From contig JAHDXR010000001.1 of assembly GCA_023384105.1 (NCBI GenBank), forward strand, positions 310,001 to 374,000: DNA of 64,000 bases. The letters run 5' to 3'. The stretch comes from Hyphomonadaceae bacterium. GTDB lineage: Bacteria; Pseudomonadota; Alphaproteobacteria; Caulobacterales; Aquidulcibacteraceae. The first letter of the stretch is position 1; each line of letters opens with the position of its first letter. The notes under the pieces were generated by a model. That model was not told the origin of the DNA and ran no database searches. It worked only from the letters and a program-made list of their open reading frames with translations. The translations under genes and the position numbers were made by a program. Positions 21,729 through 33,471 of the stretch are shown one piece after another.

Positions 21729-22096
21729 TGTTCAGCCGGCAGCGGCCTGTAACGGTAGCGCGTCGGCCCGAGCACGACGAAGTTTCCGACCGCTACAGCC
21801 AGCGAAGGCGCCGCGAGCCGTTGCAGCCAGGCGGGCCGCTCGGTCTTGTGCACGAGCGGCGTCATCACAAGCACGACGCCCGCGGGCGGTTTAAGACCGT
21901 CGCGAAAGATCAGATCGCCGAAGTCGGCGTCCTCGGTTACGAGAATTCGGCCAAGCCGCCGCGCGAGGTCCAGAACCTGCTCGTCCGCCGCAGTGGCGTC
22001 GACCCAGTCGGTGATGAACGCGCCTTCCGTCAGCGCAAGAAACGCCGGGGCGACATGTCGTCGATCGACGCACATGTCGAGCAGCAGCGACGTCAC
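21725..22096 (-). CDS. DUF5615 PIN-like toxin
   Basis: A 123-aa protein with the pattern of DUF5615/Mut7-C PIN-like nucleases: the first acidic residue in LLLDMCVD, then ATAADEQVLDLARRLGRILVTEDADFGDLIF with the conserved acidic ED-D cluster. PIN domains cut RNA using these acids. It overlaps the DUF433 gene by 4 bases; DUF433-DUF5615 is a well-known toxin-antitoxin gene pair arrangement. Its own stop overlaps the ELM1 start. All catalytic acids seem present, so it is probably active. Confidence 0.85.
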   Translation of the reverse strand: MTSLLLDMCVDRRHVAPAFLALTEGAFITDWVDATAADEQVLDLARRLGRILVTEDADFGDLIFRDGLKPPAGVVLVMTPLVHKTERPAWLQRLAAPSLAVAVGNFVVLGPTRYRYRPLPAEQ

Positions 22097-22323
22097 GCTG
22101 GAACCAGACCGTCGCTTCTAAGGTAGTCGGCGGCGAAGGCGAGCGCGGCCAGCACATCCTCGCGGGTGAGAAACGGATACGCTGCGAGGACATCGTCGAT
22201 GCTGTCGCCTGCGCCCAGGTACGCCAGGATGTGCTCCACAGGCAGGCGCGTGTCCTTGATGCAGGGTTTTCCGCCCATCACGCCTGGGATCAGGGTCACG
22301 CGAGGATGCCGCTGCAAATCCAT
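22093..22323 (-). CDS. DUF433 antitoxin
   Basis: A 76-aa protein with the DUF433 signature IPGVMGGKPCIKDTRLPVEHILAYLGAG and the helical end TREDVLAALAFAADYL. DUF433 proteins are winged-helix-like and serve as antitoxins to the DUF5615 nuclease encoded directly downstream. A short odd palindrome (taggaaattccta) covers the start codon region, suggesting autoregulation. It heads a three-gene overlapping run with the toxin and ELM1 genes. Confidence 0.87.
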   Translation of the reverse strand: MDLQRHPRVTLIPGVMGGKPCIKDTRLPVEHILAYLGAGDSIDDVLAAYPFLTREDVLAALAFAADYLRSDGLVPA

Positions 22324-22335
22324 AGGAAATTCCTA
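22323..22335 (-). promoter_or_regulatory. Candidate operator of the DUF433/DUF5615 operon
   Basis: taggaa-a-ttccta, a 6+1+6 inverted repeat touching the DUF433 start codon. Its location fits autorepression by the antitoxin complex; it also contains the ribosome-binding site. Confidence 0.4.
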
Positions 22336-22370
22336 CACCAAGCGGGCTCGCCCGAGAATGCGCGGGAGGA

Positions 22371-22844
22371 TCAAAGGTACTTCACCTTGACGATCTCGTA
22401 CGATTTCGGGCCGCCCGGGGCCATGACCTCGACGACGTCGCCTTCCTCCTTGCCGATCAGCGCGCGCGCGATCGGGGAGGTGATCGAGACCTTGCCGGCC
22501 TTCACGTCGGACTCGTCTTCGCCGACGATCTTGTACTTTGATTTCTCGCCGGAATCTTCGTCGATCAGGTTCACGGTCGCGCCGAACTTGATCTGCTTGC
22601 CGGACAGTTTGGACACGTCAATGACCTGCGCGCGGGCGATCTTGTCCTCGATCTCGGCAAGGCGCGTCTCGATGAACGCTTGGCGCTCCTTGGCGGCGTG
22701 ATACTCGGCGTTCTCCGAGAGGTCGCCGTGGGCGCGCGCCTCGGCGATGGCCTGAATCACGGCCGGACGCTCTTCCGTCTTGAGACGCTTCAGTTCAGCG
22801 TCGAGGGCCTGATAACCCTCGGCGGTCATTGGAATTTTTTCCAT
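22371..22844 (-). CDS. greA: Transcription elongation factor GreA
   Basis: A 157-aa protein of normal length. The N-terminal coiled-coil hairpin has the acidic tip motif ([20 protein letters not shown]), and the C-terminal FKBP-like domain is recognised by [23 protein letters not shown]. GreA enters the secondary channel of RNA polymerase and stimulates cleavage of backtracked RNA. It lies 58 bases downstream of carB on the same strand. Confidence 0.97.
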   Translation of the reverse strand: MEKIPMTAEGYQALDAELKRLKTEERPAVIQAIAEARAHGDLSENAEYHAAKERQAFIETRLAEIEDKIARAQVIDVSKLSGKQIKFGATVNLIDEDSGEKSKYKIVGEDESDVKAGKVSITSPIARALIGKEEGDVVEVMAPGGPKSYEIVKVKYL

Positions 22845-22902
22845 GTCAGTGTGTGTAAAGTCCGTCTAGGAGTGAGAAAGGTGTATCCGCCCCGGCCTTG
22901 CG

Positions 22903-26220
<3,318 letters not shown>

Positions 26221-26332
26221 GCGTCTCCGCCCGCTTTTGCGGCGTCAGAATCGATCCAGGAGGGGATCGCGCGTCCTTACTTGAAGGGGGCGGGGCGGAC
26301 AAGGCCCGCGCCTGCGGGGCGCAGACGGGGCG

Positions 26333-27220
26333 TCAGGTTGCCGCTGCCGTTGGCGGCTCTTTCCGTCGCAGCAGCAGCGCCGTCGCCGCCACGCCGAGCG
26401 CCAGCGCGATGAAGCCGCCGGCGCCGACGATGCCGTTCCAGGGGAAGACCGGCTGGCTCACCATGGCGAGCGTCAGCCCGCCGACCGCGTTGAACGCGCC
26501 GTGGAAAACGCCCGCCGCCCAGACCGAACGGCCGCGGTCGCGCACCAGCGTCATCAGCGGCGAGAGCAGCGTGCAGAAGACCGTGAACAGGCCGACGCCG
26601 AGCGCCGGGTTGTGGGGGTAGTTGAGGCCGTAGAGCAGGATCGCCGGCGCGTGCCAGACGCCCCAGACCAGCCCCGTGCCCAGCGACGCGCGCCAGAACC
26701 CGGCCGGCCGCCACAGATCGTGGAGATAGCCGCGCCAGCCGAGTTCTTCGGTGAGCGTGAGGATCGGCGCGTTGATCAGCGCGCCGAGCGTGATCGACAG
26801 CGCGACGATGAAGCCGGTGCTGGTCAGCAGCGGCGGCGCCTGGCTTAGATCCTGCCCCTGCGCCTCGGCCGCCTCCCGCGCAGCCGCGCCGATGTCGACA
26901 TAGGCGCGGTCGGAGAGCAGCAGCGTGAAGATCACCGCGCCGGCCGCGAGCAGGATCGGGATCGCCCAGGCCGCGATCCACCACAGGTTCGGCGTGAAGC
27001 GCAGGCCGAGCGCGTCGACGCGCCGGCCCTTCTCGAATGCGAACGCGCAGATCAGCGCGGCGATGGCCGGTCCCGCCATCATCGCCGTCAGCAGCAGGGC
27101 CGGGCCGGCCAGGCCGAGCGATTGCTTCAAGCCGCTGAAATGGCCGCCGATCGCGATCGTCCAGCTGATGGCGAAGGCAAGACCGAGGAAGATAAGGGAT
27201 TTCTTCGCCGCCGGCATCAT
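26333..27220 (-). CDS. CPBP-family intramembrane metalloprotease
   Basis: A 295-aa membrane protein with about eight hydrophobic segments. The Abi/CPBP catalytic motifs are all visible: LTEELGWRGYL (EExxxR), WGVWHAP (the FxxxH-type second motif) and HGAFN (third motif). Family members cleave substrates within the membrane or process prenylated proteins and peptides. Its start overlaps the end of the RHH gene by 4 bases, making an operon SPFH - RHH - CPBP. The substrate is unknown; a role in membrane quality control with the SPFH protein is inferred from position. Confidence 0.87.
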   Translation of the reverse strand: MMPAAKKSLIFLGLAFAISWTIAIGGHFSGLKQSLGLAGPALLLTAMMAGPAIAALICAFAFEKGRRVDALGLRFTPNLWWIAAWAIPILLAAGAVIFTLLLSDRAYVDIGAAAREAAEAQGQDLSQAPPLLTSTGFIVALSITLGALINAPILTLTEELGWRGYLHDLWRPAGFWRASLGTGLVWGVWHAPAILLYGLNYPHNPALGVGLFTVFCTLLSPLMTLVRDRGRSVWAAGVFHGAFNAVGGLTLAMVSQPVFPWNGIVGAGGFIALALGVAATALLLRRKEPPTAAAT

Positions 27221-27411
27221 TCGCCTCCTTCGTCGTCGCTTACGTTTCTCGGCTTGGGTTCGATTCTGATCCCGCGCGCGCGCAGCGCCTCGCGCAGCAG
27301 GAACTCGATTTCCGCGTTCACGCTGCGCAGTTCCGCGCCCGCCAGCCGGGCGATGGCGTCATGCAGCGCCGGATCGAGCCGCAGCGCGAAGGCTTTGCGT
27401 TCGCTGGGCAT
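27217..27411 (-). CDS. Arc/HicB-like ribbon-helix-helix protein
   Basis: A 64-aa protein, KAFALRLDPALHDAIARLAGAELRSVNAEIEFLLREALRARG, with the beta strand (residues about 6-12) and two helices of an RHH fold of the Arc type. It would bind DNA as a dimer. It lies between the SPFH and CPBP genes, which it joins by a 4-base overlap, so it is likely the operon's own regulator. No toxin of the HicA type is present. Confidence 0.75.
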   Translation of the reverse strand: MPSERKAFALRLDPALHDAIARLAGAELRSVNAEIEFLLREALRARGIRIEPKPRNVSDDEGGE

Positions 27412-27425
27412 CGCCGCCTCTAACG

Positions 27426-27545
27426 CCTCCCCCGCGCGCGGGGGAGGTCGCGACGACCCTGGCGTAAAGCCGGGAGCGTGTGACGGGAAAAGTCCGTCGC
27501 CTCAGTCGGCCTTGCCGACAGCTCCCCCGCGAGCCGGGGAGCAGT
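27426..27545. repeat. Composite palindromic repeat between SPFH and RHH genes
   Basis: It starts with the 22-bp palindrome cctcccccgcg|cgcgggggagg (27426-27447) and ends with ctcccccgcgagccggggag, with tggcgtaaagcc and gtcggccttgccgac hairpins between. The palindrome core is the same as at 1116. It lies inside the presumed SPFH-RHH-CPBP operon and could uncouple expression of the genes on either side. Confidence 0.7.
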
Positions 27546-27559
27546 TCCGCGCATCGCCG

Positions 27560-28465
27560 TCATTGATACAGCGAGCCTGCATTGACGATGGGCTGCGCGT
27601 CGCGGTCGCCGCAGAGCACCACCAGCAGGTTCGACACCATCGCCGCGCGGCGCTCGTCGTCGAGCTTCACGAGGTCGCGCTCGCTGAGCTGTTCCAGCGC
27701 GTGATGCACCATCTCCACCGCGCCCTGCACGATCTTCTGGCGTGCGGCGAGCACGGCCTCGGCCTGCTGGCGGCGCAGCATGGCGCCGGCGATTTCCGGC
27801 GCGTAGGCGAGGTGGCTGAGCTTGGTTTCGTCGACGACGACGCCGGCGACGGCGACGCGTTCTTGAAGTTTCTCCCGCAGCAGGCTGGAGACCTGCTCGG
27901 CGTCGCCGCGCAGCGTCGGCTCTTCGTGCTCGGCGTGATCGTAGGCGAAGTGCGAGGCGATCTCGCGCACGGCGGTCTCGATCTGGATGTCGACGAAGGT
28001 CTGGTAGTCGTCGACGTCGAACAGCGCCTGGCCGGTGTCGGTGACGCGCCAGACCACGACCGCGGCGATCTCGATCGGGTTGCCGCGCTTGTCGTTCACC
28101 TTGAGCTTCTCGCCGGTGACGTTGCGCACGCGCAGGCTGATCTTTTTGCGGCCGTACCAGGGGATCACCCAGCGCAGGCCGGGCGTGCGGTCGGTGCCCT
28201 TGTAGTTGCCGAACAGGGTGATGGCGGCGGCCTCGTTGGGCTGAAGCGTGTAGAAGCCGATCGCGGCGAACGCGCCGACCGACAGCAGCGCTACGTAAAG
28301 GATGATCCGCCCGCCCGCGTCGGCGCCGGCTTCGTCCGCCGCGATGGCGTCGATCAGGCCCCAGAGCAGCAGGGCGTAAGCGGCCAGCAGCAGCAACAGG
28401 ATGAGGCCCCCGTTGGAGGTGCTGGCCCGGCGTTCTTGCGTGTGATTCAGCCCTTGTGCGGCCAC
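27560..28465 (-). CDS. SPFH/Band 7 domain membrane protein
   Basis: A 301-aa protein with two hydrophobic segments near the N-terminus ([39 protein letters not shown]), followed by the SPFH domain ([29 protein letters not shown], the [16 protein letters not shown] core) and a helical C-terminus ([36 protein letters not shown]). SPFH proteins form ring-like membrane scaffolds that bind proteases. It heads the operon with the RHH and CPBP genes. A 10-bp palindrome gtgatatcac lies 25 bases upstream of the ATG. Confidence 0.9.
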   Translation of the reverse strand: MAAQGLNHTQERRASTSNGGLILLLLLAAYALLLWGLIDAIAADEAGADAGGRIILYVALLSVGAFAAIGFYTLQPNEAAAITLFGNYKGTDRTPGLRWVIPWYGRKKISLRVRNVTGEKLKVNDKRGNPIEIAAVVVWRVTDTGQALFDVDDYQTFVDIQIETAVREIASHFAYDHAEHEEPTLRGDAEQVSSLLREKLQERVAVAGVVVDETKLSHLAYAPEIAGAMLRRQQAEAVLAARQKIVQGAVEMVHHALEQLSERDLVKLDDERRAAMVSNLLVVLCGDRDAQPIVNAGSLYQ

Positions 28466-28489
28466 GGCATACCCTCCTTTGAGATCGAA

Positions 28490-28499
28490 GTGATATCAC
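28490..28499. promoter_or_regulatory. Palindrome gtgatatcac upstream of the SPFH operon
   Basis: An AT-rich 10-bp palindrome in the only non-coding region in front of the operon; it is followed on the minus strand by gatctc and an aggaggg ribosome-binding site. It is a candidate site for the operon's RHH protein. Short palindromes occur by chance, so the call is weak. Confidence 0.35.
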
Positions 28500-28620
28500 A
28501 ATAATAGCAAAATCGTCCTAACGCAACGGAAAATCGGCGCATTCACCAAGTTCCCAAATCGGCCATTAAGGGCGACGGCGTAGGCTCGGCGATCCTTAAA
28601 GGTCCGTTTTGAGGCGGGAA

Positions 28621-30453
28621 ATGTCTGGGCAGAAGGTGGGCGCTTTCGGCTTGCGCAGGTTCGCGCGGTCGCGGCGGGGCAACGTGGCGATGCTGTGGGC
28701 GCTGATGGGCACTGTGCTCATCGGCCTCATCGGTCTGACTGTCGACTTCACCCGCGCGCAGGCGATCCGCGCCCAGTTGCAGAACGCCGCCGACGGCGCG
28801 GCGCTGGTCGCCGAGCGCAACGCCAACCTGCCAGAGGCGGAGCGCATCGCCGCGGCGCAGGCCTTCTTCGAGGCCGAGATGGGCGAGTACGCCGACGAAG
28901 TGACCGAATTCCGCGTCGTGGACATGGGCGAGGTCGGCCACCGCGTCGAGGCCGCCATTCCCATGCCGGTCACGCTGGCGCGCCTGATCCGCAACGAGAG
29001 CTGGACCATCCGGGTCCAGTCCGAGGCCGAGCAGGGCGGGCGCGATATCGAGGTCGCGGTCGTGGTCGACACCACCGGCTCGATGGCCGGCAGCCGGATT
29101 ACCGCGCTGCGCGCGGCCGCCACCGATCTCGTCAACATCATCGTCAGCGACGAGCAGGAGCCGTACTATTCAAAGGTCGCGCTGGTTCCGTACTCGATCG
29201 CGGTCAATCTCGGCTCCTACGCCTCGTCGGCGCGCGGCAGCCTCACCGGTCCCCGCTCGATCAGCGACGCGGCGTGGGCGAGCAGCCCGCAACGCAGCAT
29301 CAGCGGCGCCACACGCGCAAACCCGGTCGTCATCACCGCCAACGGCCACGGCTTCTCCAACGGCGACCGCGTGCGCATCCGCAACGTCAACGGCATGACG
29401 CAGCTGAACAACAACACCTACACCGTGCACGACGCCACGACGAACACGTTCAAGCTGCGCAACGCCAGCGGGCAGAACGTCAACGGCTCGAACTACAACA
29501 ACTATACTTCTGGCGGCAACGTCACGCGCTGCACCCGCACCGATTGCGAAGTCGTCGTCACCGCCAACAGCCACGGCCTGAGCACCAACGACTACGTGTT
29601 CATCACCGGCGTCAACGGCATGACGCAGATCAACAACGGCAACAACGCCGCCTGGCAGGTCACGGTGATCGACTCGAACTCCTATCAGCTCAATGCGTCG
29701 AACGGCCCGAGCTACAGCAACTACACCTCCGGCGGTTCGTCCTATTGCGCGCAGTATGGCTGCGAGTACTTCCGCTTCCTCAATCCGTCGGGTTCGCAGC
29801 GCCGCTACCGCGCCAACAATTGCGTGACCGAGCGCACCGGACAATACGCCTACACCGACGTATCGCCGATGACGGCGCCGGTCGGCATCCATTATCCGGG
29901 CGGCAGCGATCCCTGCGATTCAGTCGAGGTCATGCCGCTGACCTCCGACCGCACGGCGCTCAACGCGCGCATCGCCACGCTCAACGCCGACGGCTATACG
30001 GCCGGCCAGATCGGCATCGGCTGGGGCTGGTACATGCTGTCGCCGACGTTCGGGCAGATCTTCCCGGTCGACAACCGGCCGGCCGACTACGATCCGGACA
30101 AAGTGCTGAAGGTCGCGGTGCTGATGACGGACGGCGAGTTCAACACGGAATACTGCAACGGCGTCGTGGCGCGCGACGCCTCGTCGGTAAGCTCGAACAA
30201 CCGCATCAGCTGCAATGCGTCCAACGGCGACGGCTTCACCCAGGCGCGCGCCATGTGCGACGCCATGAAAGCGCAAGGCATCGTCATCTATTCGGTGGGC
30301 TTCGGCCTCTCCGCCGGCTCGGAGGCGCGCTCGGTGATGGAATATTGCGCCTCCGGCGCGTCGCGCTTCAAGGACGCGTCGAGCGGCGACGAGCTGCGCC
30401 AGGCGTTCCAGCAGATCGCCCGCGCGATCCAGGAGCTGCGCCTCACCCACTAG
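28621..30453 (+). CDS. TadG-like pilus-assembly protein with VWA domain and inserted repeats
   Basis: About 610 aa from ATG 28621, which has ggcggg at good spacing (the track's start is an upstream TTG). The N-terminus is the TadE/TadG type: SRRGNVAMLWALMGTVLIGLIGLTVDFTRA, a membrane segment placing the rest outside. A von Willebrand factor A domain begins at IEVAVVVDTTGSM (MIDAS DxTxS, residues about 150-154) and resumes at LKVAVLMTDGEFN. Between them are two copies of a VVITANGHGF...VNGMTQLNN module (about 234-300 and 309-372) resembling the FCCH-type repeat. It is probably an extracytoplasmic adhesin or Tad-pilus-like protein. No other tad genes are adjacent. Confidence 0.82.
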   Translation: MSGQKVGAFGLRRFARSRRGNVAMLWALMGTVLIGLIGLTVDFTRAQAIRAQLQNAADGAALVAERNANLPEAERIAAAQAFFEAEMGEYADEVTEFRVVDMGEVGHRVEAAIPMPVTLARLIRNESWTIRVQSEAEQGGRDIEVAVVVDTTGSMAGSRITALRAAATDLVNIIVSDEQEPYYSKVALVPYSIAVNLGSYASSARGSLTGPRSISDAAWASSPQRSISGATRANPVVITANGHGFSNGDRVRIRNVNGMTQLNNNTYTVHDATTNTFKLRNASGQNVNGSNYNNYTSGGNVTRCTRTDCEVVVTANSHGLSTNDYVFITGVNGMTQINNGNNAAWQVTVIDSNSYQLNASNGPSYSNYTSGGSSYCAQYGCEYFRFLNPSGSQRRYRANNCVTERTGQYAYTDVSPMTAPVGIHYPGGSDPCDSVEVMPLTSDRTALNARIATLNADGYTAGQIGIGWGWYMLSPTFGQIFPVDNRPADYDPDKVLKVAVLMTDGEFNTEYCNGVVARDASSVSSNNRISCNASNGDGFTQARAMCDAMKAQGIVIYSVGFGLSAGSEARSVMEYCASGASRFKDASSGDELRQAFQQIARAIQELRLTH

Positions 30454-30476
30454 GGCAAGGCGCGGCGTCCGCCGGT

Positions 30477-32144
30477 TCAGTCCGGCGAGCGGAAGCTGAC
30501 CGAGATGCGCGTCTGCGCGCCGACCGCGCTTTGTCCGTTCGAGAGCGTAGCGCTGGCGCGATAGGCGCTCGAGGCGGCGAGCGCGGCGCGGCCGAAGCCC
30601 TCGCCCGTCGGCGTCTCCGAAGCCACCGTGCACGCGACATCGAGCGCCGGCTGCACCACGCAATCCAGTACGACGCGCCCGCCCACGCCTTCGCGCAGCG
30701 CGCGCTGCGGATAGACGTCGGCGATGCGCCGGGCGGAGGGCCGCTGCGCCCAGGACACCGTTCCGGGCGGCGGCGCGCGGACGCTCGCCGACGCCGGCGC
30801 TGCGGCCGGGGCTTCGGTGATTGTCGGCGGCGCCAGCGACACCGGCGCCTGCGTCGCGATGCTTGGCGAAGTCGTCGCCGAGACCGGCGTCGAGGCCGGC
30901 GCGGTCAGCGAGACGGGGCCGCTGCGCGGCTGTTCAGCGATCGTGGCGGTGGGCGGCGGAGGCGGCGACGGCTCACGCGCAGCCAGCTGCTGCTGCCGTT
31001 CGCGTTCGCGCTGCCGCTCGCGCTCGCGTTCCCGCTCGCGTTCGCGCGCCGCAGCGGCGTCGTCGCGGGCGGCGGTCTGCGTGCTGGCCGCGTAATCGGA
31101 GTCAAACACGCCGCCGGCGTCCGCAGACTCGCCCGGCAACGGCGTTTCGCTCGGCGCGCCGAGCGGATCGGCGCCGGCGGTTTGCTCCTGCGAAGCCTGG
31201 GAGTCGCCCTGGTTGAGACCGCCGCCGAAATAGAGGCCGCCCGCCAGCGCGGCGGCCCCCAGCAGCACGACCAGGATAAAAGCGCGCATCGGTCCGCCTT
31301 CTTTGCGCGGCGGATCGCGCAGGTCGGGCCGGTCGTAGCTGCGTTCCGGCGGCGGGCGCCGCGGCGGCTGGACTTCGGCGCGGCGCGGCGCCGCCGCCGC
31401 TTCCGCCCGCCTCGGCGGCGGGGCGGCTTCGCGGCGCGGCGTCTCCACGCGCGGCGCCGGCGCGGGCGCGCGCTGCTGGTCGGCGGTCAGCTGTTTCAGC
31501 CGCAGTTCGGCGACCTCGGCGAACGCGCCCTTGGGGCCGAACTTGGACAGATAGTCCATGAAGTCCGCGGGGTTCTTGCTGTCGCGGATCGCGCGCCAAT
31601 GTTCGGTCTCGACCGTGAGCGGGTCCGCCTCGGGCGCGGGCGCCGGGACGGGCGGGCGGTACGGCGCGGGGTCCGGCGTCGGGGCGAGGCGGGCCTGCGC
31701 GCGCGGCGTGGGCGCCGGGGCCGGGGCCGGCCGCGGCGGCGGTTCGTACTCTTCCGGGCGCGCCGAGGCCGCGCCGACGCGCGCGGAATTCACCATGCGG
31801 TCGACGGCGAAGAACAGCGGATCGAGCGAGGGATCGTTGGGATCGCCGTCCCAATGCGAGAGATCGAAAGCGGGCGAGGCGCCGATACTGGACGCCGGCG
31901 GCGGCTCGATCAGGCTCGCCACAATCGCCTTGTTGGCGTTGATGACGCGCTGCGCCGCGTCCAGGAACGGCCGCGACCGGATCGAGGCCTGCGACCAGAC
32001 CACCACGCCCGCGCCGCTTGAACGCAGCACCGCATCGCTGGACGGCGCGCCGCCGATGGTGAAGCCGGCGGCTTCGAACATTTCTGCGAGGGCCTTCGCC
32101 TGAGGCTCGTCCTCGCGGACACAAACGATGAGTACGTCCGCCAT
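30477..32144 (-). CDS. TIR-like - transmembrane - TonB C-terminal fusion protein
   Basis: 555 aa from ATG 32144, with GGAGA at six bases. Residues 1-95 look like a TIR-type fold (MADVLIVCVREDEPQAKALAEMF, GAGVVVWSQASIRSRPFLDAA). A proline-rich stretch follows, then a WRAIRDSKNPADFMDYLSKFGPKGAFAEVAELRLKQL segment of the kind seen next to caspase-like and TIR effector domains. A single membrane helix is at about 288-306, then an RE-repeat helix (RERERERERQRERER), a Pro/Thr/Ala linker and a TonB C-terminal domain (DVYPQRALREGVGGRVVLDCVVQP, about 470-555). Topology should be TIR inside, TonB domain in the periplasm. The function is unknown; the TIR call rests on pattern only. Confidence 0.7.
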   Translation of the reverse strand: MADVLIVCVREDEPQAKALAEMFEAAGFTIGGAPSSDAVLRSSGAGVVVWSQASIRSRPFLDAAQRVINANKAIVASLIEPPPASSIGASPAFDLSHWDGDPNDPSLDPLFFAVDRMVNSARVGAASARPEEYEPPPRPAPAPAPTPRAQARLAPTPDPAPYRPPVPAPAPEADPLTVETEHWRAIRDSKNPADFMDYLSKFGPKGAFAEVAELRLKQLTADQQRAPAPAPRVETPRREAAPPPRRAEAAAAPRRAEVQPPRRPPPERSYDRPDLRDPPRKEGGPMRAFILVVLLGAAALAGGLYFGGGLNQGDSQASQEQTAGADPLGAPSETPLPGESADAGGVFDSDYAASTQTAARDDAAAARERERERERERQRERERQQQLAAREPSPPPPPTATIAEQPRSGPVSLTAPASTPVSATTSPSIATQAPVSLAPPTITEAPAAAPASASVRAPPPGTVSWAQRPSARRIADVYPQRALREGVGGRVVLDCVVQPALDVACTVASETPTGEGFGRAALAASSAYRASATLSNGQSAVGAQTRISVSFRSPD

Positions 32145-32244
32145 GACGTCTCCTGCGCCCCCTGCATTCAAGTCCCAAATTGGCGCATAGCATGGAACAT
32201 GCCGCGCCGGTACGGGGGTGGCTCAGAATTGGGGTGAATTCGCG

Positions 32245-32853
32245 TCAAACCACCGGTTCGAACGCGCCGGTCGCTGGATTGAGCAGCTCCAGGCCGCCGT
32301 CCGCCACCCCGTAGCGCATGCCGACAAGCTTGAGGCCGCGCTCGCGCACGGCCGCCGCGACGAACGGAAAAGTGGCGAGATTTTCCAGCGTGACGCGGAT
32401 GCTTTCGTATTCGAGCGCGGTGGTCGGGTTTGCGCAGCCGGGCGGCAGGCGCGACTTGGCGGTGTCCAGAAGCCCGATCCAGGTGTCGAGGAAGGAGTGC
32501 GGATCGTGCGGCCGGTCCTGAAGCGCGGCGACGACGCCCCCGCACTGGGCGTGCCCCAGCACGAGGATGGTTTCCACCTTGAGCTGCAGCACCGCGAACT
32601 CGATGGCGGCGCTGACGCCGTGGCGGCCCGTGGCGTCCTCGAACGGCGGCGCGAGGTTGGCGACGTTGCGGACGACGAACAGCTCGCCCGGCTTGGCGTT
32701 GAAGATGGTCGCGGGATCCACGCGGCTGTCGGCGCAGGCGATGATGAGCGTCTTAGGCGCTTGACCGTGCTCGGCCAGGTCCTTGTGCAGCGCGCGCAGT
32801 TCCGGCCAGCGCCGCTGGCGATAGATGCGGTAGCCCTCGATCAAATGCTCCAT
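32245..32853 (-). CDS. Beta-class carbonic anhydrase
   Basis: 202 aa from ATG 32853 (MEHLIEGYRIYRQRRWPE); the track's longer frame runs on into the neighbouring gene's antisense. The zinc ligands are clear: CADSRVDP (Cys and the Asp-Arg dyad) and the HxxC in LGHAQCGGV. It interconverts CO2 and bicarbonate in the cytoplasm, the latter a substrate for carbamoyl-phosphate synthase among others. The length is normal. It is divergent from the DUF1203 gene. Confidence 0.95.
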   Translation of the reverse strand: MEHLIEGYRIYRQRRWPELRALHKDLAEHGQAPKTLIIACADSRVDPATIFNAKPGELFVVRNVANLAPPFEDATGRHGVSAAIEFAVLQLKVETILVLGHAQCGGVVAALQDRPHDPHSFLDTWIGLLDTAKSRLPPGCANPTTALEYESIRVTLENLATFPFVAAAVRERGLKLVGMRYGVADGGLELLNPATGAFEPVV

Positions 32854-33006
32854 GGCGTTCTTCAAGCGAACGCAGCGCCCGAGGGCAACCCCTCTCGTCC
32901 GCCTGGCGGCTGCGTCGGGGGCGCATCGCGCTGCGACCGGCGCAAGGTCCGAAACCGGCCAGCGGCGCGGGCGCTGCTGATGCAGAAGGGCGTCAGGAGT
33001 CGAGCA

Positions 33007-33471
33007 ATGACGTTTCGCATCGTGGGGTTGGACCCCGAACAGTTCCGCCATTTGCACGCGCTGTCCGCCGCCGATCTCGCCGCGCACGGCGCGGAGCGCG
33101 TGCGCATCCAGTCCGTGCACACGGCGCCTTGCCGCGTTTCGCTGGACGATGTGGCGGCCGGCGGCGTCGCGTTGCTGCTCAGCTACGCGCATCAGCCGGC
33201 GCAGACGCCCTATCGCCAGCAGGGACCGGTGTTCGTCAGCGAAGCGGAACGCCGCGCCGAATATCGCGGCGAGATTCCCCCGGCGCTGGCGCGGCGCGTG
33301 CTGTCGCTGCGCGGCTTCGACGCCGCGCACATGATGATCGAAGCCGATTTGACGGAAGGCGCGGAGGCCGCGGCGCTGATCGAACGCGTCTTCGCCAATC
33401 CCGATGTCGCTTACATCCACGCACACTATGCGCGGCGCGGCTGCTTCGCGGCGACGGTCGAGCGCGCCTAG
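33007..33471 (+). CDS. DUF1203 family protein
   Basis: 154 aa from ATG 33007 (MTFRIVGLDPEQFRHLHALS). The family pattern is seen in PCRVSLDDVAAGGVALLLSYAHQPAQTPYRQQGPVFVSE and the end VAYIHAHYARRGCFAATVERA. No biochemical role is known for DUF1203. The protein is soluble, with no signal peptide. Its stop overlaps the stop of the TetR gene on the other strand by 4 bases. Confidence 0.87.
   Translation: MTFRIVGLDPEQFRHLHALSAADLAAHGAERVRIQSVHTAPCRVSLDDVAAGGVALLLSYAHQPAQTPYRQQGPVFVSEAERRAEYRGEIPPALARRVLSLRGFDAAHMMIEADLTEGAEAAALIERVFANPDVAYIHAHYARRGCFAATVERA

Noticed and set aside
28695-32021. 1108-aa plus-strand frame across the TadG and TIR-TonB genes
   Set aside because: An Arg/Gly/His-rich out-of-frame translation spanning two well-supported genes on both strands.
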